From an uncultured Candidatus Melainabacteria bacterium (GTDB taxonomy: Bacteria > Cyanobacteriota > Vampirovibrionia > Gastranaerophilales > Gastranaerophilaceae), in assembly GCA_934757155.1 (NCBI GenBank), contig CAKVLI010000003.1, forward strand, positions 62,001 through 126,000: 64,000 nt of DNA, given 5' to 3'. This document shows positions 44,684 through 52,913 of this stretch, piece by piece; position 1 is the first letter of the stretch, and each line of letters starts with the position of its first letter. The notes beneath the pieces were generated by a model. It was given only the letters and a program-made list of their open reading frames with translations, searched no databases and was not told the origin of the DNA. A program made the translations under genes and the position numbers.

Positions 44684-44707
44684 GTAGGGTGCGCATACTT
44701 GCGCACC
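44684..44707 (+). repeat. GTAG-footed palindrome (REP-like)
   Basis: GTAG followed by GGTGCGCATACTTGCGCACC (44688-44707), differing by one loop base from the copy at 6407, and followed by seven T so that it may also terminate the preceding gene. Confidence 0.75.
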
Positions 44708-44780
44708 TTTTTTTGATAAAAAACAACGAGGCTTCTCTTGGATTTTCTCGCTCCGGCGACTCTCACCACTATCAATTCAG

Positions 44781-44820
44781 CCATTAAAAAAAGAGTCCTT
44801 ACGGACTCTCTTTTTAATGG
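44781..44820. terminator. Long palindromic terminator
   Basis: CCATTAAAAA at the left pairs with TTTTTAATGG at the right, and GAGTCC with GGACTC around a TTAC loop, so almost all 40 bases are self-complementary. It would end transcription from either side. Confidence 0.85.
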
Positions 44821-44836
44821 CGGGAACGACGAGGCT
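44816..44836 (-). repeat. Duplicate of the tRNA-Asp 3' end
   Basis: A 21-base stretch starting AATGGCGGGAACG is identical to 45037-45057, which covers the CCA end and 3' acceptor/T-arm part of tRNA-Asp, 221 bases away. Such copies are left when elements integrate into a tRNA 3' end. Confidence 0.75.
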
Positions 44837-45000
44837 GTCTTGAAATTTTTGCGTTAAACGAGTCTACGGATTTTGCTTCAAAGAACATCCGTTCTTTTTG
44901 CAAAAGTCCTCCGCTCTCTGCAAAAATTTCGCTCGAACTCGGGCAGGTTTAAAACAACCTGCGGTGAGTTCTCACCTCTTTGTCCCATACCTTTTGACAA

Positions 45001-45032
45001 AAAAATAAGCCCAACAAGTGGGCTCATTTTTT
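45001..45032 (-). terminator. tRNA-Asp terminator
   Basis: On the minus strand AGCCCA and TGGGCT pair around a five-base loop (45008-45024), followed by A/T runs on both sides, six bases beyond the tRNA 3' end. Confidence 0.85.
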
Positions 45033-45038
45033 CGTAAA

Positions 45039-45115
45039 TGGCGGGAACGACGAGGCTCGAACTCGCGACCTCTTGCGTGACAGGCAAGCGCTCTAACCAA
45101 CTGAGCTACGCTCCC
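45039..45115 (-). tRNA. tRNA-Asp (GUC)
   Basis: A 77-nt cloverleaf with encoded CCA. The acceptor stem GGGAGCG pairs with CGTTCCC (one G-T pair). The D-arm is GCTCAGTTGGTTAGAGC, and the anticodon arm CTTGC-CTGTCAC-GCAAG gives GUC. The T-arm contains GTTCGAG. It is a single tRNA gene with its own terminator. Confidence 0.96.
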
Positions 45116-45246
45116 GTATCTCTGTCACCTGTCTAATATAATACGCTGAAAAATTTTTTGCAAGTGCTTTTTTATCCAACAGGCTAGTATTAATATCCCC
45201 TGAGTTACTAATGGTTTTATAAACCGCATTAGTATTAAATATAATC

Positions 45247-45315
45247 ATTAAATCTTTTTCATACTTCCAGCTATTCTTAATTCCAAAGCCTCATTTTTTT
45301 TGAGGCTTTTTTTTG
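45247..45315 (+). ncRNA. Conserved leader/attenuator RNA motif upstream of pfp
   Basis: The block ATTAAATCTTTTTCATACTT at 45247-45266 is followed by CCAGC, then ATTCCAAA, a hairpin AGCCTCA...TGAGGCT (45287-45307) and eight T. A near-identical block precedes a hairpin at 54854-54921 ahead of another gene. A -10 TATAAT (45323-45328) follows, so the motif may be a terminated small RNA or an attenuator. Confidence 0.6.
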
Positions 45316-45355
45316 TTTAATGTATAATTTAGTCAAAAGAAGAAAGGAAACTTTT

Positions 45356-47035
45356 ATGACAAATTTATCACCATTACAAATTGAAAGATTAAAATACCAG
45401 CCAAAGCTTCCGGCTTCATTGGCTAATGGTATTAACCACCTGACTTCAATCGAAGGTTCTGCTACAGAATCTGTTGCAAATCAGGATGAAATCAAATCTT
45501 TATTCAAAAATACTTACGGAAAGCCAACCGTTACTTTCCAAACTTCAACTGATTCTCGTCACAGCGAGCAAAAAAATGTCGGTGTAATTCTTTCCGGCGG
45601 TCAAGCTCCTGGCGGTCACAACGTTATTGCAGGTCTATATGACGCTCTTAAACAAGCTAATCCTAGCAACAACCTCTATGGTTTCTTAGGCGGTCCTAGC
45701 GGTATTATTGAAGGTAAATACGTTGAATTCAACGATGAATTTATTAATGATTACAGAAATACCGGTGGTTTCGATATTATCGGTTCAGGCAGAACTAAAT
45801 TGGAAACTGAAGAACAATTCCAATCAGCTCTTGCAGTTTGTAAGAAATTGAATATTTCTGCTGTTGTAATTATCGGTGGTGATGATTCAAACACTAACGC
45901 AGCACTTCTTGCTGAATGGTTTGTTGCTAACAACGCAGGAATCCAAGTAATCGGTTGCCCTAAAACAATCGACGGCGACTTGAAGAATGAACAAATCGAA
46001 ATTTCTTTCGGTTTTGATACGGCTACAAAAACATATGGCGAATTAATCGGTAACATTGAAAGAGATGCAAACTCTGCTAAAAAATATTGGCACTTTGTAA
46101 AAATCATGGGTAGAAGTGCTTCTCACGTAGCTTTGGAAGCAGCTCTTCAAACTCAACCGAACATTACTTTGATTTCAGAAGAAGTTGAACAAAAGAAAAT
46201 GTCATTAGCATCTATTATCAACTACATGACAGACATTATTGTTAAACGTTCTGAAATGGGTAAAAACTTCGGCATCGCGGTTATTCCGGAAGGTTTGATT
46301 GAATTCGTTCCTGAACTTAAATCAATGATTGCAAACTTGAACGACATTATGTCAACTTTGGAAAAGGATGCAAAATACTCTAACGGAACTGATGCTGAAA
46401 AAATCGCTATCATTGAAAATACACTTTCAAGCGAAAATTCAAGCGTATTCAAATCTCTTCCGGCATTGATTAAATCTCAATTGCTTATGGACAGAGATCC
46501 TCACGGTAATGTTCAAGTATCAAAAATTGAAACCGAAAAACTTTTGATTTCAATGATTGAAGAAAGACTTGCTGCATTGAAGAAAGAAGGAAAATACTCA
46601 GGTAAATTCTCAACACAATCACACTTCTTCGGTTACGAAGGACGTTGTGCATTCCCTTCAAACTTCGATGCTGATTACTGCTACTCACTTGGTTTCAACG
46701 CATTTGCATTGATTAACTTCGGTATGACAGGCTACTTGTCATCAGTAAGAAACCTTACAGAACTAGCTAATGATTGGGTTGCGGGTGGTGTTCCTCTTAC
46801 TATGATGATGAATATGGAAAGAAGACACGGTGAAATGAAACCTGTTATCAAGAAAGCTCTTGTTGAATTAGACGGACCTGTTTTCAAAAAATTGGAAGAA
46901 AACAGAGAAGACTGGGCTTTGAACGACAGATACTTATTCCCTGGTGCTATTCAGTACTTCGGACCATCTTCAGTATGTGATATTACAACAGTAACATTGC
47001 AGCTTGAAAAAGCAGGTAAATTCGCAAAAGTATAA
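45356..47035 (+). CDS. pfp: PPi-dependent 6-phosphofructokinase
   Basis: Phosphorylates fructose-6-phosphate with pyrophosphate, reversibly. The start is at 45356, where AGAAAGGAAA precedes the ATG; the longer frame from 45320 overlaps the -10 box. At 559 residues it is the long PfpB/plant-beta-like form. GGDDS at 174-178 (Asp where ATP enzymes have Gly) and PKTIDGDL at 202-209 (Lys where ATP enzymes have Gly) are the known determinants of PPi use. Codon use is more biased than in neighbours, consistent with high expression. A strong GC terminator follows. Confidence 0.95.
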   Translation: MTNLSPLQIERLKYQPKLPASLANGINHLTSIEGSATESVANQDEIKSLFKNTYGKPTVTFQTSTDSRHSEQKNVGVILSGGQAPGGHNVIAGLYDALKQANPSNNLYGFLGGPSGIIEGKYVEFNDEFINDYRNTGGFDIIGSGRTKLETEEQFQSALAVCKKLNISAVVIIGGDDSNTNAALLAEWFVANNAGIQVIGCPKTIDGDLKNEQIEISFGFDTATKTYGELIGNIERDANSAKKYWHFVKIMGRSASHVALEAALQTQPNITLISEEVEQKKMSLASIINYMTDIIVKRSEMGKNFGIAVIPEGLIEFVPELKSMIANLNDIMSTLEKDAKYSNGTDAEKIAIIENTLSSENSSVFKSLPALIKSQLLMDRDPHGNVQVSKIETEKLLISMIEERLAALKKEGKYSGKFSTQSHFFGYEGRCAFPSNFDADYCYSLGFNAFALINFGMTGYLSSVRNLTELANDWVAGGVPLTMMMNMERRHGEMKPVIKKALVELDGPVFKKLEENREDWALNDRYLFPGAIQYFGPSSVCDITTVTLQLEKAGKFAKV

Positions 47036-47056
47036 TTCGTGAACGAATAGATTTTA

Positions 47057-47090
47057 AGCGGGGGCGGAGCCTTTAGGCTCCGCCCCCGCT
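47057..47090 (+). terminator. pfp terminator
   Basis: A perfect 15-bp stem (AGCGGGGGCGGAGCC and its complement, loop TTTA) 21 bases after the pfp stop, followed by CTTTAT. It is the most GC-rich short stretch in the area. Confidence 0.9.
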
Positions 47091-47098
47091 CTTTATGT

Positions 47099-47104
47099 TA
47101 TAAT
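47099..47104 (+). promoter_or_regulatory. -10 box of a probably leaderless transcript
   Basis: TATAAT lies 6 bases before the ATG at 47111, directly behind the pfp terminator. No ribosome-binding site fits in the remaining space. Confidence 0.55.
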
Positions 47105-47110
47105 CTTGCT

Positions 47111-48181
47111 ATGAGGGAATTAAAGGATTTCAAAAACCAGATTCATAAATGCTCAAAATGCGGGCTTTGTCAGGCTGCTTGCCCTGTTTATCAGGTGACG
47201 GGTAACGACTGTTCTGTATCAAGAGGACAGTTTGTTATGCTTAAGGGAGTTATCAATGGTGATTTGAAGATGTCAAAGCGCATAAATCGTTATCTGGACT
47301 TATGCTTGAAATGCGGAGCTTGCTCTAAAGCTTGTCCAAGCGGGATTAATGTTGTAGATGTTATTGTTTCTGCAAAATCTGAATATTTCAAATCTCATTT
47401 TTTTGAAAAAATAATCTCTTTTGTTCAAAGATTCTTTGTGTTTGGTTTATGTTTTAATGTTCTCAATCTTTTTAGACCGCGAATTAAAAGCAAAAAATTT
47501 GATAAGAAAGTTCTTTATTTTGGCGGATGTCGTTCTAAGTGGAAGGGCGATGTGGCATTAGCGAAGGTTTTGAACTCTATCGGGATTGAGGTTCTTAATC
47601 CTAATTTCTCTTGTTGTGGAATTCCTCTTTTTACCCGAGGCGACCTTGCAGGGTTTAATAAATATATAAAAGATTACGTCAGAATTCTAAAGAAATATGA
47701 TATAAAAGAAGTCGTTACGACTTGTGCGAGCTGTGAAAAGACCCTCAATGATTATGTAAGATGGATTGATGACGAGGGGGTAAAGGGTTATTTATCTAAT
47801 ATAAAAGTTAGAAATGTGTATGAATACATTCGTGAAAATGAATTACATTTAAAGCTCAAAAAACTTTGTAGTGTGACTTATCATAAGCCTTGCAATATAG
47901 AGAATTTTTCGGATATAGAGTGGATTTTGAAAAATACAGAGAATTTGAACTATGTTGAAATGCGCGATTATGACAAGTGTTGCGGTCTAAATGGAATTTC
48001 GAAACTAAAAGAGTTTAGGGTTATGAAGGAGATATTCAAGTCCAAACGTGATAACATAATTAATACCGGAGTAAAGTCTGTGTTGACATCTTGTCTGGGG
48101 TGTGAAGTTGCTTTGAAATTTTATTCTTTGGGCGCATACAAAACATACGATATGTTGGAGTTCTTAGCAAAAAGGTTGTAA
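47111..48181 (+). CDS. Fe-S oxidoreductase with two [4Fe-4S] ferredoxin motifs and CCG domains
   Basis: A 356-residue cytoplasmic or membrane-associated electron-transfer subunit of the GlpC/GlcF/HdrB-like group. C14, C17, C20, C24 (CSKCGLCQAACP) and C65, C68, C71, C75 (CLKCGACSKACP) bind two clusters. The C-terminal part has two cysteine-rich CCG motifs (SCCGIP near 174 and KCCGLNG near 295) typical of heterodisulphide reductase subunits. In GlcF-type enzymes such a subunit partners a flavin lactate or glycolate oxidase. No partner is adjacent. Confidence 0.9.
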   Translation: MRELKDFKNQIHKCSKCGLCQAACPVYQVTGNDCSVSRGQFVMLKGVINGDLKMSKRINRYLDLCLKCGACSKACPSGINVVDVIVSAKSEYFKSHFFEKIISFVQRFFVFGLCFNVLNLFRPRIKSKKFDKKVLYFGGCRSKWKGDVALAKVLNSIGIEVLNPNFSCCGIPLFTRGDLAGFNKYIKDYVRILKKYDIKEVVTTCASCEKTLNDYVRWIDDEGVKGYLSNIKVRNVYEYIRENELHLKLKKLCSVTYHKPCNIENFSDIEWILKNTENLNYVEMRDYDKCCGLNGISKLKEFRVMKEIFKSKRDNIINTGVKSVLTSCLGCEVALKFYSLGAYKTYDMLEFLAKRL

Positions 48182-48192
48182 ACAAAGTTGAT

Positions 48193-48216
48193 GGTGCGCA
48201 GGTGTGCGCACTCTAC
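48193..48216 (-). repeat. GTAG-footed palindrome, inverted copy (REP-like)
   Basis: On the minus strand GTAG (48216-48213) precedes AGTGCGCACACCTGCGCACC. The stem matches the copies at 6407 and 44684 apart from a few bases, but the orientation is reversed. Confidence 0.7.
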
Positions 48217-48436
48217 TTGTTTTTAGTTAAATGGTTGGATGGTATGTATTACCCTCTCCTGGCAGGAGAGGGTAGGGTGAGGTGTCAATTTCGATAAATT
48301 ATATAGTTGTCCCCTCATCCTTTACACTTCACTTCCAAACTTGGAATGATATTACAAGCATGGAAGTTGAGGGTAAAATCTCCCGATGGGAGAAGGAGCG
48401 ATAATGGCGTAGCAGGTGATTAATCAAATACATTTA

Positions 48437-48604
48437 TCCCCTGCGAGCGTGTGCGTAGCACAATAGCGAGCTGAGAGATTGAGCGTGGCACAACCCCGTT
48501 TTCGTCTGAGCATAGCGAAGACGTTGAAAACAATTGCGTGTTTCTTCTTTCTTTTCGTCATTTTCTTTCTTCTTACCTCGCAAATAAGAAGAAAGAAAAT
48601 GACA
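48437..48604 (+). repeat. Multi-hairpin interspersed element, copy 2
   Basis: Starts CCCCTGCGAGCGTGTGCG like copy 1 and contains GTGC-GTA-GCAC and CGTCT...AGACG hairpins. It ends in a perfect 19-bp hairpin (left arm 48557-48575, loop CCTCGCAAA, right arm 48585-48603). Compared with 33065-33225, the loop differs at one base and about half the stem positions are changed on both sides. Confidence 0.85.
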
Positions 48605-48701
48605 ATCAGAAGCCATTTTATTGGAGTTCAACGGTGAACACCCTACTATGAGCGATTTTTGACAATTAAAAACCCAGTATGCGAGAGATAATTAGTGAAA
48701 T

Positions 48702-48737
48702 AAAATCCATATAGACCATTTGGTCTATATGGATTTT
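48702..48737. repeat. Perfect 17-bp inverted repeat, two-base loop
   Basis: AAAATCCATATAGACCA (48702-48718) and its complement (48721-48737). It could be a terminator (TTTT follows within the arm) or an operator for the AMIN-like gene 70 bases downstream. Confidence 0.75.
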
Positions 48738-48806
48738 AATCCCCTGATTGATGTCTCGAGCATGCTGACCATGTACACTATTATCAAGGGAGAGAGATGT
48801 ATATTT

Positions 48807-49871
48807 ATGAAGAGAGTTTTGTTGTTTTTTGGAATAGTTTTATCTATGTTATCCGCAATGGCGGAAGATAATGTGCTTCAATCAATCGAGATTGAACCTG
48901 TAAAAGATACTTATAATATTGTTTTGGTTTCAGATAAAGCGGTTGATGTTAAAAAATCTGTTCAAGCTCAAAATAAGATTACTTTGACAATGAAAGATAT
49001 CAGAGCATCAAAGACTTTGAATACTGTTTACAACAACGTTTCTAACGTTGATACAGTAATGGTTGAACCGGCAGGAAATGGCATTAGCATTTTCTTTCAA
49101 GCTGAGAATGCATCAGCAGCAACCGTTACATTCGATGCTTTAACTCCGGCTCCTGTTGCTGCAAAAACAGAATCTCGCAGTTTGAAACTCAATAATCCTA
49201 TTGAAAGCTATGCACCAATTTATAGCGAAGATTTTCAAACAGAGAAAACTTCTTCTTTGTTTAATAAATTGAAATCTTCTCAAGCTGTAGATACTTTGAA
49301 GGATTCTGTTGATGAAGATACAGCAAGCGATGTTGCACACAAATGCGTTTCATTTGGTTTGGTTGGTTTATTGGCATTCGCGGTAATCAGATTGTTCAAA
49401 CGTAAAGAACCTGAAATGCAAATCGGCTTGACTCAAAGTCTTAATGAACGTGAAATCAATATGTACAGAGGTATGCAGCCTTCAGTCCCGCAATATCCGC
49501 ATGTTGAAAAACCGTTTACAACTGTTAATTACGGATTAAATGCTTATCAAAAAGAAAACAGAAATCCTTACGAAACAGAACCTGTACAATTCCACAACCC
49601 AAGATTGAGAAGTTATGTAAATCAGGCTCCGCAAAATACAATGACTCAACCTATTGGTTATTCATCAGCACAAAAAACTGCGACTGCAATTCAGGCACAG
49701 GCTAAAAAACTTACAACTCCTGTGAACACAGCTCCTGTAAACCAGTCAAACCCTAATATTGATAATTTAAAGTTCTTAGAATCTATGACTGCTATTTATG
49801 AAAAAAGCGGACGTCACGATTTGGCAAGAGGCTTGAAAGCAAGCTTAACTAAGAATAAAGACCAAGTTTAA
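48807..49871 (+). CDS. AMIN-like domain envelope protein
   Basis: The ATG at 48807 (MKRVLLFFGIVLSML) gives a proper signal peptide cleaved near AMAED; an upstream ATG in the same frame lies in the palindrome and is rejected. The first domain (about 25-115, IEIEPVKDTYNIVLVSDKA, VEPAGNGISIFFQ) has the pattern of AMIN domains, which bind peptidoglycan or localise cell-wall proteins. A membrane helix follows (about 175-195, CVSFGLVGLLAFAVIRLF), then a Gln/Pro/Asn-rich tail and a short helical end (FLESMTAIYEKSGRHDLARGLK). The protein is 354 residues. The layout suggests an inner-membrane envelope organiser. Confidence 0.75.
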   Translation: MKRVLLFFGIVLSMLSAMAEDNVLQSIEIEPVKDTYNIVLVSDKAVDVKKSVQAQNKITLTMKDIRASKTLNTVYNNVSNVDTVMVEPAGNGISIFFQAENASAATVTFDALTPAPVAAKTESRSLKLNNPIESYAPIYSEDFQTEKTSSLFNKLKSSQAVDTLKDSVDEDTASDVAHKCVSFGLVGLLAFAVIRLFKRKEPEMQIGLTQSLNEREINMYRGMQPSVPQYPHVEKPFTTVNYGLNAYQKENRNPYETEPVQFHNPRLRSYVNQAPQNTMTQPIGYSSAQKTATAIQAQAKKLTTPVNTAPVNQSNPNIDNLKFLESMTAIYEKSGRHDLARGLKASLTKNKDQV

Positions 49872-49915
49872 TAAACACACAACAATCTTTTTCATAAAAC
49901 TATACTAGTTTTTTG

Positions 49916-49955
49916 GCACTTAAGAACACACACAACTTGAGTGTCTTTTTATTTT
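49916..49955 (+). terminator. Terminator after the AMIN-like gene
   Basis: CACTTAAG (49918-49925) pairs with CTTGAGTG (49936-49943, one G-T), then T-rich. It is preceded by AATCTTTTTCATA, the core word of the leader motif at 45247 and 54854. Confidence 0.65.
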
Positions 49956-49985
49956 TTGGTATAATCCTCTGCATACGGAGGGGCT

Positions 49986-50294
49986 ATGGGGTTTAAAGTA
50001 GGATATGTTTTAGCGGGGTTGGTAGGGCTTTGGCTTTATGCTGATTATTCAGCCTATAAGGATAAACGCAATACCTTAAAAGAGGCTGTTCAAACAAGAG
50101 ATTACACCAGATACCAAAATTTGAGGGAAAAAATTGCGTCTAATCGCGGAATGGCGGATTCTTATTCTGTTTGGTTGAAGGAATATAACGCAATGCAGGA
50201 TTCTATAAGACTTGATAGTGTTGCAAGAAAAGCATACTTAGAGGGTGCAAATATGGTCCGTGACAGCATTAAAAAGGCCTCAAAGATAAGGTAA
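49986..50294 (+). CDS. Small membrane-anchored protein of unknown function
   Basis: The 102-residue protein has one N-terminal hydrophobic helix (about 5-20, VGYVLAGLVGLWLYA) and a charged, helical, Arg/Lys/Asp-rich remainder with Tyr spacing (ADYSAYKDKRNTLKE, DYTRYQNLREK). A TATAAT at 49970-49975 and GGAGGGG precede the start. The next gene begins 6 bases after its stop. The pair may be co-expressed, but I recognise no family. Confidence 0.7.
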   Translation: MGFKVGYVLAGLVGLWLYADYSAYKDKRNTLKEAVQTRDYTRYQNLREKIASNRGMADSYSVWLKEYNAMQDSIRLDSVARKAYLEGANMVRDSIKKASKIR

Positions 50295-50300
50295 AATTGT

Positions 50301-51614
50301 ATGAAAATTTGTTTTATTCCAATAGATAATCGTCCTGTGTGCTATACTTTGGCTCAACAGATTTGTGCGATGGATTCGGAGATTGAACTTTTTATTCCAC
50401 CTCGTGAAATGCTTGGTGGTTTACAAAGAATTTCTGATATTGATGGAATTCTTGATTGGATGGAGAAACTTTCGGAAACGGATTCAATGATTTTATCCTT
50501 AGATACGATTGCTTACGGGGGATTGATTCCTTCCAGAAGAGGGAAAGAAACTTTTGATGAGATTAAAGCGCGCTTAGAAAGATTAAAACCGCTGCTTTGT
50601 GGAAAAAAAGTTTACGCGTTTTCAAGCATAATGCGGATTTCAAATAATAATTACAACGAAGAAGAAAAAGAATACTGGTCAGAGTATGGCAAGAAGATTT
50701 TTCAGTATTCTTTCAACGGCGGCGGAGAAACTGATATTCCGAAAGAGATTATTGATGACTATTTGGGAACAAGAAGGCGTAATTTTGAGGTGAATAAACT
50801 TTATATTGAATGGCAAAAAGAGGGCTTGTTTGATACTTTGATTTTCTCAAAAGACGATTGTGCAGAAAAAGGATTTAATGTTGATGAAGCTCGCGAATTA
50901 GAGCGTTTGGGCGGAAAGACAAAAACCGGCGCGGACGAAATTCCATTGGGTCTTCTTGCGCGCTCGATTGAAAAGGATATAAAGGTTTTTGTGGAGTATT
51001 CCGAGCCTGAATACAAAGACAGAATTTCTAATTACGAAGATGTTTCAATTGAAAAATCCGTTCACGGACAATTAGAGCTTTGCGGATATAGGACTGTCGA
51101 GAACGCCGAGGATGCGGATTTAATTTTGTATGTCAATAATTTTATTGAGAAACAAGGCGAACATGTAATGGACTGGGATACTTTGGATAATTGGGGTGAA
51201 CGTGACTTTACTCCACCGGCTAAACCATATGCAATAGCGGATGTTAGGTACGCAAACGGAGCGGATAATAAGTTTGTGGAAAAAATATTACCCAAATTGG
51301 ATGATAATTTTTATGGTTACGCAGGCTGGAACACTTCTGCTAACACTCTTGGAAGTTTACTTGCAGGCGTAAAAGTAAGGGGTAAATGTCGTAAATGGTG
51401 TAAAGATGCTTTTAAACAGCTCCAAATGGTTAGATTTCTTGACGATTGGGCTTATCAGGCAAATATTCGTGTAAACGGTCAAACTCCGGACATAAAAGAA
51501 AAAATGAAACCGTTTGAAGACAGACTATCAAAGACTTTTGGGTATACAAAAACCAGTTCTATTAAATACATTTACCCCTGGGGTCGAAGTTTTGAGATAG
51601 AAGTTTCTTTGTGA
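50301..51614 (+). CDS. DUF4127-family protein
   Basis: A 437-residue protein starting MKICFIPIDNRPVCY, the conserved opening of DUF4127, with the family's LSLDTIAYGGLIPSRRG and FSSIMRISNNNYNEEEKEYW stretches. The fold and reaction are unknown. The end of the gene contains an inverted match to the start of the G-rich tandem repeat (TACATTTACCCC), 40 bases before the stop. It is followed by the U32 protein gene after 12 bases. Confidence 0.9.
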   Translation: MKICFIPIDNRPVCYTLAQQICAMDSEIELFIPPREMLGGLQRISDIDGILDWMEKLSETDSMILSLDTIAYGGLIPSRRGKETFDEIKARLERLKPLLCGKKVYAFSSIMRISNNNYNEEEKEYWSEYGKKIFQYSFNGGGETDIPKEIIDDYLGTRRRNFEVNKLYIEWQKEGLFDTLIFSKDDCAEKGFNVDEARELERLGGKTKTGADEIPLGLLARSIEKDIKVFVEYSEPEYKDRISNYEDVSIEKSVHGQLELCGYRTVENAEDADLILYVNNFIEKQGEHVMDWDTLDNWGERDFTPPAKPYAIADVRYANGADNKFVEKILPKLDDNFYGYAGWNTSANTLGSLLAGVKVRGKCRKWCKDAFKQLQMVRFLDDWAYQANIRVNGQTPDIKEKMKPFEDRLSKTFGYTKTSSIKYIYPWGRSFEIEVSL

Positions 51615-51618
51615 TAAT
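51613..51618 (+). promoter_or_regulatory. Candidate -10 box upstream of the U32 gene
   Basis: GATAAT overlapping the DUF4127 stop, 8 bases before ATG 51627, with no ribosome-binding site in between. Either a leaderless start or translational coupling to the upstream gene. Confidence 0.35.
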
Positions 51619-51626
51619 ATCAGTTT

Positions 51627-52904
51627 ATGAACAAACCTGAATTATTGATGCCTGCGGGCAATATTGAAAAACTTAAATATGCCATCAAGTATGGTGCAGA
51701 TGCTGTGTATCTTGGAGTCGTGGACTTCAGTTTACGCGCAATGAGAAAAGGCGAGCTTATCACTTTAGATAATTTAAAGTTCGCTATTGATACAGCAAGG
51801 GAAATGGGGGCAAAAGCATATTTGACCCTGAATATTTTTGGATTTAATAAAGACATCAAATTGTTGGAATCTTGTATGGATAAGATTTCCGAATCTAATC
51901 CTGATGCTCTGATTATAAGTGATGTTGGTATTATGCGTCTTGCGCAAAAATATATGCCAAAAACAGATATTCATGTAAGTACACAGGCAAATATTTTAAA
52001 CTATGAGGCTGTGCGTTTTTGGCAGGATATGGGTGCTACAAGGGCAATTTTGGCAAGGGAACTTCCTATAAAAGATGTTGCGGAAATCAAACAAAAAGTG
52101 CCTGAAATGGAGTTGGAATGCTTTATTCATGGCGCACAATGTGTTTCTTTCTCCGGAAGATGTTTGCTGAGCGATTATATGACAAACGGTGAGAGAAAAG
52201 CTAATTCCGGAAACTGTTCTCAGCCTTGCAGATGGAGCTATAAACTTGTTGAAGAAACTCGCCCCGGGGAATATCAGGAGATTGTTCAAGATGACAAAGG
52301 CACACATATTCTTTCAACGAAGGATTTATGTCTTGTAAAACATTTGAAAGATATGATTGAAGCAGGGATAGATTCTTTCAAAGTAGAAGGCAGAACAAAG
52401 AGCCTTTATTACGTTTCTGCTACTGCGAAAGCCTATAGAGAAGCAATTGACGCGGTTATGCAAAACCCTGACGCTGATATGGAACCATATTTTGAAGAGC
52501 TTTTGAAGGTGGGTAACAGAGGATATACAACCGGATTTTACTTGGGTGAAGGCTATCCGAAGGATGGATACAGCTATGATATTTCAAAAGGTTTAGCCGG
52601 GGCTGATTTCTTGTGCGAAATCTCCGGTCGAGCAAGATGTGTTCCTGAAGGTTTGATTGACAATATGATAGATGACCCGAATGGTGATTGGTATAGAATT
52701 AAGATTAAAAATAAATTCTATAAGAACGAAGATATCGAGATTATCTCACCGTCAGAGAAATTCATAACTCAAGTGACAGATATTAAAACTTCTAAGGGTG
52801 AGGTGCTTGAGCTTGCAAATACTAATGATGATTTGTATGTAAAATTTGCGAAAGCTCCTAAGGAGTACGAATATGCAATGGCAAGAACTATTGGGATTAA
52901 ATAA
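51627..52904 (+). CDS. trhP: Peptidase U32 family tRNA hydroxylation protein
   Basis: The 425-residue protein belongs to the U32 'collagenase-like' family. In it, TrhP (YegQ) makes 5-hydroxyuridine at position 34 of tRNA, using prephenate as source. LLMPAGNIEKLKYAIKYGADAVYLG opens the barrel. ECFIHGAQCVSFSGRCLLS and ANSGNCSQPCRWSY are the Cys-containing Fe-S-type motifs shared with YegQ rather than with the longer RlhA. FKVEGRTKS follows. Assignment to TrhP over other U32 members rests on length and these motifs. Confidence 0.85.
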   Translation: MNKPELLMPAGNIEKLKYAIKYGADAVYLGVVDFSLRAMRKGELITLDNLKFAIDTAREMGAKAYLTLNIFGFNKDIKLLESCMDKISESNPDALIISDVGIMRLAQKYMPKTDIHVSTQANILNYEAVRFWQDMGATRAILARELPIKDVAEIKQKVPEMELECFIHGAQCVSFSGRCLLSDYMTNGERKANSGNCSQPCRWSYKLVEETRPGEYQEIVQDDKGTHILSTKDLCLVKHLKDMIEAGIDSFKVEGRTKSLYYVSATAKAYREAIDAVMQNPDADMEPYFEELLKVGNRGYTTGFYLGEGYPKDGYSYDISKGLAGADFLCEISGRARCVPEGLIDNMIDDPNGDWYRIKIKNKFYKNEDIEIISPSEKFITQVTDIKTSKGEVLELANTNDDLYVKFAKAPKEYEYAMARTIGIK

Positions 52905-52913
52905 GGAATAAAG

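Larger units (their letters stand above)
44646..45038. other. Intergenic region with REP-like hairpin, terminators and tRNA fragment
   Basis: This 393-base gap holds a GTAG palindrome (44684-44707), a long palindromic terminator (44781-44820) and a 21-base copy of the tRNA-Asp 3' end (44816-44836). It also holds about 150 bases without clear features and the tRNA-Asp terminator (45001-45032). No gene is supported. Confidence 0.7.
48182..48806. other. Long intergenic region with several repeats
   Basis: The 625 bases contain an inverted GTAG palindrome (48193-48216), CCCTCTCC-TGGCA-GGAGAGGG near 48253-48275 (stem of 8), and a CCCTCATCC-type stretch (48310-48400). The second copy of the multi-hairpin element (48437-48604) and a 17-bp perfect inverted repeat (48702-48737) just before the next gene follow. 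No ORF of coding quality was found. Confidence 0.7.

Noticed and set aside
44878..45087. ORF on the minus strand reading MPVTQEVASSSLVVPA
   Set aside because: It is a translation of the tRNA-Asp gene and its 3' flank, a well-known false ORF type.
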